A stretch of 64,000 bases of DNA, taken from contig CM067590.1 in NCBI GenBank assembly GCA_034336665.1, positions 1,645,748-1,709,747 of the forward strand, read 5' to 3'. Within the stretch, counting starts at the first letter, position 1; each line of letters begins with the position of its first letter. Position numbers and translations under genes: made by a program. The DNA is from Luscinia megarhynchos. Its lineage: Eukaryota; Chordata; Aves; Passeriformes; Turdidae. Positions 45,441-56,177 of this stretch are shown here, one piece after another. The notes beneath the pieces are model-generated. The model had not been told where the DNA came from, did not search any database, and was given only the letters and a program-made list of their open reading frames with translations.

Positions 45441-46909
45441 TTACAATCCTCAGCATTGCCCAACTTGTTTCACCACAAAAGTTCCCCAAAAGTCCATCCC
45501 TGGCCTGAACACCTGGCGTGCTGTGAAATCCTGCTCTGGCTTCTTTAGGGAAGGGTGTGTTTGGGGAAATACCAGCAACTCCCTCAAAATGATCTCTTAA
45601 CTCAGGTTCTCAAAGCCAAGTGTCTGCCTTCAGAGAGGGTTTTCCCCAGAACTTCATCCCAGTTCTCCTCCCATTTTCATTAATACCCTTATTGCTGTTT
45701 TTGCAGTGGCAATGCAGATGTTCATGTTTATCTGGCCATGGGAGGACACGAGAGCAGCGTGCTCAGAGCTATCAGCAAGAGCCTGATCTTTCCAGCAAGC
45801 TGTTGTCATGGTCTACATGAATTTATCCAGGTAAATCCATATGCAAAAGAAGGGCAGGTAAGCTTAAAAATAAGAGTCCACCCCTTCAAGTCTCCCAGGA
45901 ATAAATGAATGGTCTTTTGTGCCCCAGACTGGACTTTTACAGATGCCACTTTGCTACAGTTGGACCAAAAACCAGTGATGGAAATTGTGGAAAAGTGAAA
46001 ATACATAATCAGCCACTTAATTCAGTCTTTTTGGAAGGCCAGCCTGATATTCTTTTGCACTTGCAAAAAAAGCTGTAAGCAAAAAACAATACTTAAGAAA
46101 AATGTTCATTGCATTACTGAGTCATAATTTGCATGCTAAAATTGCAAGTGTTATCATTTCTACTACTGATAGTAAAAAAGTAGGTGAACTGAAGCACTGA
46201 GTGTGCCAGCCAGTGCCAAAAGGAGGAAACTAGGTTAAGCTGAAGTATCAGTTGTTCCTATTCCCCTTCATTTGTTTGTTCACACATGAATAATTTTTTT
46301 TTTTAAATACAAGACAGCTTAGAGCTACTCTGGGCCATCAGCTCCAATGGCCTACATAATTCCCAGGCTGATTTAAACACCCTGCTTCCCATGGGCACAC
46401 ACAGGCAGCAGAACAGTCGGCAGCCACCAGCTGATATTGGAAAGACAGGCACTAAAAATAAGTTGTCCTTTTCCACCAGTGAGTGTAATTAAGCAGTGAA
46501 ATAGTGCCTGTTGTGGGGAGGTGGCCCCGAGGCACGGAGCCAAAGCAAGACATGTTGCTAAAAGGTATGTTCCCTCCAGCAGATGGTCAGAGCTCTGATG
46601 CAAGAAGCACCCAGTGAAATTATCCACCCAGTTCCTGTAGGAAGCCCGTCTGGAGCAGCCATAATAGCCCTAATTTCTCTCAGAATACAAATATATGGTT
46701 GCTAGTTTTCACTGCTTTACAGCTCTACTATTGGGTGTATTTTTAGCCATTTAGTTGTGAGAACACAGCGAAACCAGCAACAGCCCACTTTTGGTTTGCA
46801 TTATGATTTACCTTCTAAAGCTCTCACTGCAGTGGAGACTGGAGGTGCCCAGGTACCAAAAGCAATTTAACTGTGGTAGCACAAAAATGTGTTGTGTGTC
46901 AGGGGAGGG
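45441..46909. other. Non-coding spacer with an AP-1/octamer pair
   Basis: A/T-richer unique sequence. TGAGTCA at 46118-46124 and ATTTGCAT (inverted octamer) at 46127-46134 lie side by side in an A/T-rich block (about 46040-46160) that could be a conserved regulatory element. No gene is recognised. Confidence 0.4.
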
Positions 46910-47065
46910 CCAGGTGGAATATTAGGAAAAGGTTCTTTCCCCAGGGAATGGGCACAGCCCCAAGGCTGCCAGAGCTCCAGGAGCCTTTGGACAGTGCTCC
47001 CTGTCCTTGGGGTGACCAGAGGCAGAAGAGGCAGGAGTCCAGCTCTTGTTGGCAGCTTAGGGGTG
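46910..47065 (+). mobile_element. CR1 LINE 3' fragment (songbird-type)
   Basis: GGTGGAATATTAGGAAAAGG, TTCTTTCCCCAGGGAATGGG, CACAGCCCCAAGGCTGCCAG and AGCTCCAGGAGCCTTTGGAC match the CR1 subfamily tail that I associate with songbird genomes. Confidence 0.85.
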
Positions 47066-50027
47066 TGATCATTGTGGATTCCAAACAAGAAGACATGAAA
47101 GTTGTATCTGATCACGTTTCTAGTGCACACATCCATATATATAAATCAGAGTGATACAATTATGTGTATACAGGTAGAGATCGTTGTTCTCCAGCAAATG
47201 GCATCATCTGGGGTGCTCCTGAGTTGTGACTGTGTAAATCTCAGGATTCCTGAGATGGCCTCTATAACCTGAAATGCTCATTGGAGTCCTTCAGCTCTCC
47301 AACAACCCAAAATCCACTGCAGAAAATAATATGTGCTGTAGAAGATTGGTTCATTCCCTGAATATTTATTTGCTGGTTTGGACTGGGGTATTTTTCTATT
47401 TTTATTATTACTATTATTTGTTTTGTTTATTTCTTCTCCTTTTATCAGCTCCAGCTGAGACAGGGGAGGGTGGGAGGAGGGTTTTGCTCCTCTGGAGATA
47501 ACAGGAGGCTGTGCCTGTGCAGCCATGGTGACAAGATCCAGGGCTCTTTCTGGCTTCCAAGCAATTTGCTCCCAACCCCTGGCTCCCAAGTAAAAGTGGG
47601 GCAGAGAAAGAAAGGAGCTTTTGTTTCTCAAGTGCTTCAGCTGTTACTTCTAATTAAGCCAAGAGCTCCAGTGCCTTCCCACTCCCCAGCCAAAGAAGGA
47701 TGGAGTTGGGGCAAGAGGAGAGCCCAGAGGCCGTGGCAGCTCTCCTCTTTCCAGCTGCAGCCTGGCTGGTGGCCTGTGCCATCCCAGTGCCTCAGATTCC
47801 CTGGCTGCAGGGGGCAAGAAATGAGAGAGGCCGAGCCCAGCACGAGGCCAGGTGGAAACGACCACCCTGCTGCTCAAGGTGTTATTATCCTTTAGTGCAG
47901 TATGTTCCAGCTCCCCAGACATGCTGACTGTCAGCAAATTGCTCTTTCCTTCTCCAGCTCTCCCTGGGTGCCAGCCCCTGCCCTGAGGTCTAACAGCATT
48001 TCTCCAACCTCCCCAGTGGGCCTCTTTTTAAGCCCTGCTGGCATCACTGGGATGTGCTGCAGGAGCCAGGTGAAGTGACAGCAGCCAGGGATTGGGCAGG
48101 TGGCCTTGGCACAGCCAGGTGGGGTCTGTGGGACCGGGAGAGGGGGGTGTGAGGAGGGCAGAGCTGTGGCAGCTGTGAACCACACAGGCCCTGCCCAGCT
48201 CTGCAACAGCCTGTTCCACAGCACTGCACCAACTTGGGAAGGACTGCCAAGAGGAAAAGAGGGTGGAGACGTGGAGAGAGAGAGAGAAAAAAAAAGAATG
48301 TAGGGAATAGGAACGCTCAGGAATCCAACAACCCCCAGACTCAAGGTCCAAGGCCTGGCTCAGCTCTGGAAGTTGCCCACTGGGACTGAAGGAGCCCCCC
48401 AGGTCACGGCTGCTCCCCTGTGCCTCTGTGCCCACTGACCTCTGGTGGATCTCTCCAGCTGGGGATCTCAGGGAGAAGTTTAGGGTTTCACTCGGAAACA
48501 GATGGTCTCCCTCTTGGGCCCCATCTGCCAGGCAACGCTGGAGCAGTTGGTCTCTGCAGAGCTGAGCAGAATCTTGTTTACTTTCCCCTCCCATCCCCAA
48601 GGTGATCACAGGGCAGCCCAGGCCTGCTGTTTCAGCCCAGATTTCCAGGAACAGCCAGGAACTCCGAGGGGCAGGAGTGCAACCCAAGGGCCAGAGAGGG
48701 CACACGGCATCAGCCAGCCCCAGTCTCTGTCACTGTTCATCACTGGAGAGATGGAGCAGCACCTGGAGCTGCCCCTTTTCCCCCCTCAGGACACAAAGAG
48801 CCTCCATCCACCAGGGATGCAGGGAAGTGTCTCCTGCCAGCATTAAGCACACACAAAAATAACAGGCGAGACCAGCCCTCCTTGAGCAGCACCAGCCAAG
48901 ATTGCTGCAGCACGCTTGATAAAAGAACTTTCCTTCTCCTCTGGGTTCTGCTGCTGCAGCTCTGTGTCAAGGGCTGGAGGATACACCCAGCCATGCACCA
49001 GCCCGTGTTTTCCAGAGACCCCAGCAGCCAGAGCAGCGAGGTGCTGCTCTCTGAGGCTGCCGGGTGCGGCAGCCGGAGCTCTAATGGTGCTCGCGGAGCC
49101 CAGGGCACGGAGCAGCGCCCCGTCCCTCCCCCGAGGGCTCCCGCCGCAGCGCCTCCGGCCGGGATGCTGCCGGCGGCAGCGCCGCGCTAATCAGCCCAGG
49201 CAGGAGCTGGAAACTTTCTGCTCGCCGCCACTTAGTTTCATTAGAGGCATCACGAGAGAAAACGGGGCCTCAGGTGGGGCAGGGAGATGCAGGAGGTGGG
49301 GACAGGGCTTTGCAGCCTGCTTGGCTCTTGGCATGGCAGCTTCAGCTGGAAAGAGGGGCAGAGGCAGCCTGGAGCTGGGGCCTGTCACCCACACTGGTCA
49401 GAGCTCTGGAGCTCTGCAGCTGGGCAAAGGGGTTGTTGCAGGATGTATTTATTATCCTTATCACTGCAAGGAGTTTTTCCCCATGTCTAGCCGAAATCTT
49501 CCTTGTTCAACACAAACACGGTACTGTTCAGAGGTGGAATATTAAGGGCTGGAGTCGCTGCCTAATCATGTATTGATTTCAGTGGAGCTGAGCTCGATGA
49601 GAGGAGTCTGCCTGGCCTTGCTCCATCCCCCTCGTGCCCCAGGAGAATGTTTTGTGTGAGACTAAATGCCTCTGTAAGTGCCTCTCAGCTCCCTGCTCAT
49701 TGAGAGCTGTTCTGCACAGACACATTGCAACAGGGAGGGCACAGGATCCTGGAATCACATTTCCTTTTGGCAAGAGGGATTTTGTCTACCCCAGTCTCCC
49801 TGGACAGTGTGAATGGTGGGGCTGTCAGTTCTCCTGAGCAGGACTAAGAGCCTAGCCAGGCAGGAATTCTGCCACCACCACCAGCCCCCTACCCCTTGCC
49901 TTCCCTCCCATTTCACTGATGTCCTCACCCAAAAGCATAAATAAACTCAACTGCTCACTGCCCTCTAAATCTGATTTCCCCACTTACATTTTTCACTAAG
50001 CCAGCTCAAATAAAGCAACACATTCAG
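47066..50027. other. Non-coding spacer
   Basis: About 3 kb with no gene recognised. A GC-rich pocket at 49060-49200 has some CpGs but no promoter layout. Open frames on both strands are short and composition-driven. Confidence 0.45.
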
Positions 50028-50085
50028 GAATTGGACTTGATGATCCATGTGGGACCCTTCCAACTCAGAATATTCTACATTGTGT
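50028..50085 (+). mobile_element. Short CR1 3' end
   Basis: GAATTGGACTTGATGATCCA followed by GGACCCTTCCAACTCAGAAT and ATTCTACATT is the last 55-60 bp of a CR1 copy. Confidence 0.85.
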
Positions 50086-52689
50086 GCACCCTGATGACTT
50101 TGGGAGAGCTCCGTGACAGGGATAGAGCTGGAAGGATAAATAAGACAGGAAAAAGTGACCAGAAGAACAGAGCTGAGATTCCTGAAGTCTCATTCATGAA
50201 AAAGTATTGCCCCTTGTTCCTGGTTTGTGCCTCATTTGTGAGCACAGATGTTCTCTTACTCCCACGTGGATGAGCAGTTGTTTTCATGTGAGCTCCTGTC
50301 CATCTTCCAGGTAAAGGGTTCCTTTGTTAGCCTTGGAGATTGCACAGCAGTAATGCTCTTTGGAGACACCCACGCACTTCTGCAGGAGCTCTGCCCTGGG
50401 ATGGAGGAGCTGGGTCAGGGACTGCAGCAGCCAGGAGATGGAGCAGCTTGGCTCCTCAGCTCAGAACAGGCTCGGGAGAGAAAGGCCGGGCCCTTGCAGG
50501 GCTCTTGTCCCTGATGGAACAGCTGTGGCAGCTGCTTTGTGCCCCAGGCGCGGCGTGTTTGCCGAGCGGCCGGAGGACTCCCCGGGCTGCGCCTCGGGCT
50601 GCCACATGGGGCCTTTCATTTTCCTCAAGGGCTCTCCAGGAAGAGCTCATTGTACCTGCTCGGAATTAATTCTGCCATCCCCAGCCTGCTCATGGACTCC
50701 CCGTGCTGGAGTTCAAGACATGCCTTTCATTTTTTTCCTTCTGTCTGGGACAATTGATATCCTGGATTGGAGCTGCATCGACAGCCAGGACCTGATGCTA
50801 GTGAAGACCACACAGACCTGACTTGGAGCCTCCAGGAACTGGATTTTCCAAATTTCCCTGCAGCAGCTGCTGGCTTGTCCCATTCCCTGGTTGCACAGCC
50901 CTTGTTCATCCAGGCCCTTTGTGCCCCATCAGCTGGAAGTGCTGTTCTGTTTGGGGCTGCCTCAGAACTGCTGGCACAACAGAGCTGTTTTGGTTCTGGC
51001 TGAGCACTCGGCATCTGAGCTCTTGTGTGGTTGGAGCCCATTTTTTTGCAAGAATGAAAACAGTGGATTAATGAGCTGCTTGTGGCTAATGTGCAGGGTT
51101 TCTCAGAACTGGTGCTATTAGAGCCCAGCGTCATGTAGGAGGTAAATGGCAGCACACGGTGAATAAAGCAGTGATATAATAGGTTTAAGTAGTCCATTTC
51201 CCTTTGGAGTGTTACTGATAACAGGCCCAAATGCATACAAGACCATTCCCTTAATGAATAAGACTGCTCTCTAGCAGAGCACGCACTGCAGCGCCTCACA
51301 AGGGGTTTATTTTTCATCATTTTCATCCAAAACAAAGCTTGGGTGCTGGAGTTGGAGTGGGGGGCAGGCAGGACCGTAAACATGGTCTGCCTGCTCCACA
51401 GGAGACACGTCCTTATCCCAGAGTGCTGGCCCTGGGTGGAACCAGAGGAGGATATCAGGACAGGTGTGTAAAGAACAAGGCTTCTCCCACCCCTGGTTTT
51501 GGAGCTTCCAGCAATCTGTGGGGTCTGCTTGGACCTTGCATCCAAACGATTAAGCTTAATCATCACTGATAGACCAAACCTCTGTAATCTTGTCTAAAAC
51601 CTTTTGAACCTATTTATATTTTCAGGCTACAAGATATCCTGTGGCAAATGAGCTCCAGAATTTAATTATGTGCTGTGTGAAAAAGCAATTCTTTTTGTTT
51701 GTTTTAAACTGGCCTGGTAATTTCACTGGGGCACTGACTCTTTGTGTTGTGAGAAACAGCATCTAAAATACCTGAGGGAAGTAGAATCCCAAATTTTATT
51801 GGAAGGGCATGTGATTATGACTTCCATGTGTTAAAAGCACTTCTGAAAACGGAGCACAGGTTCTACTTTTAATGCTTATGGAAATATTGCCTCCAGTGCT
51901 TTTGTTTGCTCTTCAGCTTGTTTTTATTTATTTAATTTTTTCCCCTTAACCTCTCTTCACAAGCTGCCCTACTCCGTGACAGATCCAGTTCTCAAGCCCC
52001 TTGTTTACTCTGTTTGCACGGGCTTTATTTTGTACGATATTCTCCCCCCAAGTGCCGCGGCAGCCGGGAGTCCCTTGGAGCTGCGAGCACAAACCCACCA
52101 AGGACAGGCACACGCCTCGGCGCGACCTCTTCCTCCTCATTATGCCGGTGATGGTCTCGATGTCAGCGGTTCAAGGGGCACGCGGGGTTCAATTCAGCGC
52201 CGAGATAAAGGCAGGAAAGACATCCCCACTCCCCCGAGGCGCAGCGACTGCGCCGCGCCTCGATTGTGCCTTTGGCAGACACCTCATTAAAAGTGGGCTG
52301 TTCCACACAAACATGCCCTTGTCCTTTCGCAGCCGTAATCTGAGCGTGGAGGGAGAGCTCAGCCCCACTTCGGCGTGTCTGAGGCTGTGCAGACCTTGAC
52401 TCTAACGAGCTGCTGTTCATTTGTAGCCCTCCCTGCCCTTCCTGGAGCTGTACTTTCCTGGCGCATCCTTAACTTACACTGTCTCACCGGCAGTTTGGAT
52501 CGTGCCTCCAGCTAATAGAATGAAAATTAACGTTACCCAAACCAAACCCAGGACACTTCTCTTGCAAATCCTTTGGTCTTAGTCCAAGTAACATTTCTCC
52601 TCAGTCGGATACACCTCCTGCATGAAACGTTCCCATGTAAAACTAACAGGTAGAGGAGCCAGACTCTGAATCTCGCCCTTCCCATCATG
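50086..52689. other. Non-coding spacer with a possible ancient repeat
   Basis: No gene recognised. The stretch 51570-51740 (CTACAAGATATCCTGTGGCA, AATGAGCTCCAGAATTTAAT, GTGCTGTGTGAAAAAGCAAT) has the look of a decayed old interspersed repeat, but I cannot name its family. A CpG-containing pocket lies at about 52050-52270. Confidence 0.35.
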
Positions 52690-52785
52690 AAGATGGTTCA
52701 GTGGAAGGTGTCCCTGCCCATGGCAGGGGCTGGAACTGGGTGATCTTAAAGGTCCCTTCCAACCCAAACCCTTCTGTGATCCTCT
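52690..52785 (+). mobile_element. Short CR1 3' end
   Basis: GTGGAAGGTGTCCCTGCCCA, GGCAGGGGCTGGAACTGGGT and GGTCCCTTCCAACCCAAACC followed by TTCTGTGATC: a clean CR1 3' terminus. Confidence 0.92.
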
Positions 52786-52904
52786 GTCCTGCAGCCTCCT
52801 CCTGCTGTGCTCAGAGCTGTGCTTCTGAGTACTCTGCCCTGCAGAGAGCTTTGCAGAGACTGCCCTGCCTCAGTTTCCCTTTGCACTGGCACATTTGGCA
52901 GTAC

Positions 52905-52965
52905 TGAGTTAACAGCTGGACTCGGTGATATCAGTCTTTTCCAACTTAAACTCGCGCGTGTTTCT
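52905..52965 (+). mobile_element. Short CR1 3' end
   Basis: GCTGGACTCGGTGATATCAG and TCTTTTCCAACTTAAACTCG followed by TTTCTGTGGT resemble a CR1 terminus of a different subfamily from the copy 120 bp upstream. Confidence 0.65.
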
Positions 52966-55650
52966 GTGGTCTGTGTGCGAGCAGGCGGGGATTGCCCGGG
53001 GCTGTGCCGTGCCAGAGCTGCCCAGCAGCGCCGAGCGGGAGGGGCTGTGCGGGAGGTGCGAGGAGCTGCTGCGCGGGGCGGCTGCCACGCCTGCGGGTGG
53101 GCAGAACCGCAGCTGCCTGTGCGGGGAAACGCGTCTGGGGCAGGGGCTTGGTCTGCGTGGGAGCTCTGAGCCAGCCTGCAGAGCATCCGGGCAGGCTGGA
53201 CCCATGTGTGCAGCGCTGGGAAACTTCCATCGAGGCCTCTGTGACTGTAAGGGACTTTTTAAACACACCTCAGGAAAGTCTCAAACTCGCGGGGAGCGTC
53301 TCTGCCCTGGAGCTGCTCGGTTTGTGCTGTGGTTTTGCTGGGATTTGTGCGGCGGCCGAAGGGCTGAGCCAAGGGCAGCTCACGGCTCGGGACCGGGCTC
53401 TGCCCGAGCCGCTCCGCCAGGAGCAGCACCGAGCTCCAGCCGAGCGCTTTCTGTCTCGGCTGTTCCCCCGCCTCTGCTCCCGCCCCGTCCGGCTGGCGCC
53501 GGGCCCTCGGCACCGAGCCGCGGCTCTCCCGCGCCCGTTGAGCATCGGCAGGAGAGGGAGCGGTTCCCTTGGAAACCTCTGGATGCCCAGCAACAAGTGC
53601 TGACAGCTGCCATGTGACCAGGTGCATTAATCAGAAATGTTGTATGAATCAGGTCAGATAGGGCCGAAGTCCAGCGCGCCCCCCCTCTGCTCCACTGCTA
53701 ATTACTGAGCCGCGAGGGCTGCTCCGAGTACAGGGTGGAAAACAACTCAAAATAATTAAATCAAACAGTGACCTTTCTTGTAGTGGATTCTAAGTTCATC
53801 GCAGACTTTCTCCATGAAAAAAATCTGTCCAATTCCCTCTTCCACTGAAAGAAATCTTGAATGTGAATGAGCGAGGCAGAGGGGTCTCAGAGGTGGAAAA
53901 GCCAGGGAGAATGAATGTGCCATGGACACAGAGAATTCCCAGCTCTCTACTCAAAATAAGCCAAACATTTCAAATGAATCTTTTGAATAAGTAGATCAGG
54001 CTTGAGACACTTTGGGCTGGACAGGTACAGCTTATGTTCATCATTTGCATCCTTCTGAAAATGATATTTCTGAAACCTCAACTGAATTTGCTGGCCAGCA
54101 TCACCAGTTAGAATGCAGGGAAAGGACTTGAGTCCAAAGTCCTGCCCAACAACCCTAAAAGAAGAGGCTGCAGCTCTCAGGAAATCAGGCAGTGCCTGTG
54201 CACATCTCATCTCATGCTGCACAATGCCTGTTCTTTGTAGATCCAGAGAGCTGGAGCCCCTCTGCTCTGGAGCCAGGCTGGGAGAACTGGGGCTGTTCCC
54301 TTTCTCTGGGTTTCCTTTCTAGTAGGATCTTCTAAGGGAATCGGGTGTCCAGGGACTTGGGCACCCCTCAGTGTTTTCTGTAAGATGTTGTTTACAGCTT
54401 CATCTCTCATTCTTGTCGTATTTCGCCCAAATTTCTGCTTTGCCTGGACAAAGTGAGAGCAGTGGCCTCCAGATTTGTCTCCTGAAGGAAAATCTCTCAC
54501 AGACGCACATCCAAGGTCAGGCACCAGCAAGGCTGTAAAGCCTTCTCTTACCCCAACACCAATCTACATTCTTTGTGTGGTGACTCATTCATGGCAAGGC
54601 CATCAGGTCCATGCCAGGCTTTGAGCCTCCCAGGCTGTTCACTGATTTGTGTCACACACAGGCACAGCCTGCCCCAAACAGCTTTTATCTCAGGCAAAAC
54701 AACGCTGTCGCTGTGGCTGGGCAGGGCCTGGGCTGGCGTAAGCCAGGGAAGGGATTTGGCCCGTGGTCCATGGTAGTGGGGGAGAACAAACAAACAAAAA
54801 TAGTTGGAAACAGAGCACCTGGCTTTATTGTAATCTCTCTGCAATTTGAATAGCATCCAGTGCCACTCGAAAATGGGCTCCCTCATGTCATCTGCTCGCT
54901 CGTACAGGTCTTTAGAGCCCCAGATTTACCTGCAGGGATCCATTTATAGCAGAGAATTCCCAAATCAGACCTGAATATGGGTCTCAAGTATTACCCAGAC
55001 CAAGTCTTCAACTCTGGACCATTTTGATTTCTATCTAATTAATGTTGCCACCAGTTATTATTTTTCTTTTGGTGTCATGTGGTAAGACATCTCATGCACA
55101 GGATATACCGTAAGACAAAGCTGTACTCAACAGCCTGAGCACCGAGGGTGACTTGGGGCAGTCTTGAAAAATTGGTGTTTGCAATCTGTGTATTTTGTGT
55201 CTTAGAAGCTGAACTCAAACCCATCCCTGCTGACACCCCCAGTCAAACCCGGGAACAGGAGTGTTTCTGGAGGTGAGGGTGAGGAAATGAATTTGTTCCC
55301 AGTGCTGAACGCTGTGCTCCTTGGCACACTTGAATAGCTGTCTGACATCCTTGCTCTGCAGACAGGAGAGGTGCAAACGGATTCCAGGTACTCAGGTCCG
55401 GGCTGTCTTTCAGTTTGGTGTGTCTGGGAAGAAATGGAGTGTTGGGGTTCGTGCCAGCCTCGAGCACAGGATGATAAGGGCTGAAGCTTGGCTTGTCCAT
55501 TGGCGTGGGGAACCAGGGGGTACAAGCCCCCGGGCCGAGGGACGGCAGCAGGATGGAGGGGACAGGCTGGTGGCGTTTGTTCCTGGGGACTCCAGAGCGA
55601 GTGCCCCGCACAGAGCAAAGCTCCGCTGCTGGCGCTGGAGCCAGCGGGGC
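52966..55650. other. Non-coding spacer with GC-rich pocket and homeodomain-site cluster
   Basis: A GC-rich stretch at about 52980-53600 has open frames on both strands but no recognisable protein or paired splice sites. The segment 53625-53790 carries ATTAATCAG, GCTAATTACTGAG and AAATAATTAAATC motifs, suggesting a possible regulatory element. Confidence 0.35.
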
Positions 55651-55654
55651 TGTC

Positions 55655-55695
55655 CCCGCTGTCCCCGCTGTCCCCGCTGTCCCCGCTGTCCCCCG
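55655..55695. repeat. (CTGTCCCCG)n short tandem repeat
   Basis: Five near-perfect 9-bp units inside the CpG island upstream of the TATA-like box. Confidence 0.85.
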
Positions 55696-55799
55696 TGCCC
55701 GTTGGAGCTCGCAGCGCGCTCCGCCGCCGCTGCCCCGTCCCCAGGGCTCGCCGCTGCCCGGCCGGACCTGTTGCCGCGCTCGCTGCCGAGGCTGCCGAG

Positions 55800-55994
55800 G
55801 CTCTTTCACGGAGGCGGGCGGGCCCATGATGTAATGCTGCCGCAGCTGCCCGCAGCGGCCGCCGCCGTTGGCCGAGGCGCGGAGTCCCCGCCCGGGCGCT
55901 CCGCCCGCCGCCCCCCCGGCGGGCCATAAAAGCCCCGAGGCAGAGGCAGGGCAGCTTCCCCGGCCCTTCCGCCGCTCGGGTGGCCCAGCCACAG
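55800..55994 (+). promoter_or_regulatory. Plus-strand promoter with TATA-like box and candidate exon 1
   Basis: A CpG-rich region holding TGATGTAATGC (CREB/ATF- or C/EBP-like), an E-box CAGCTG, an inverted CCAAT (GTTGGC), GC boxes and CATAAAAG at 55925-55932. A start is expected near 55955-55960. The short exon would end CCAGCCACAG with donor GTGAGCCC at 55995. A TATA-like box in a CpG island suggests a tissue-restricted gene. No coding sequence follows in the window, so the transcript is either non-coding or has its coding exons beyond 64 kb. Confidence 0.55.
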
Positions 55995-56156
55995 GTGAGC
56001 CCCGCAGGTGCGGAGGCGGCTCGGGGCTCCCCGGCCACCTGTGGAGCCGGTCCCGCTCTGTCCCGGCGGAGCGGGCGGCGCTCGGGGCCGCTGTGCCCCG
56101 GCGCTGGGGCAGCGGGGCCGGGGCGATCCCGGGCAGATCCCGGCGGCGGGGCCGCG

Positions 56157-56177
56157 ATCAGCACCACGGACAGCGCC
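56157..56177 (+). promoter_or_regulatory. RE1/NRSE (REST-binding) element
   Basis: ATCAGCACCACGGACAGCGC followed by C matches the 21-bp RE1 consensus as I know it at 20 of 21 positions, including both half-sites (TCAGCACC and GGACAGCGCC) at canonical spacing. It lies about 200 bp downstream of the inferred start, in the likely first intron. REST silences neuronal and neuroendocrine genes in other tissues. Confidence 0.85.

Noticed and set aside
51570..51740. Possible ERV/LTR or other named ancient repeat
   Set aside because: No LTR ends, primer-binding site or coding remnant. It resembles a decayed interspersed repeat but cannot be assigned to a family by eye.
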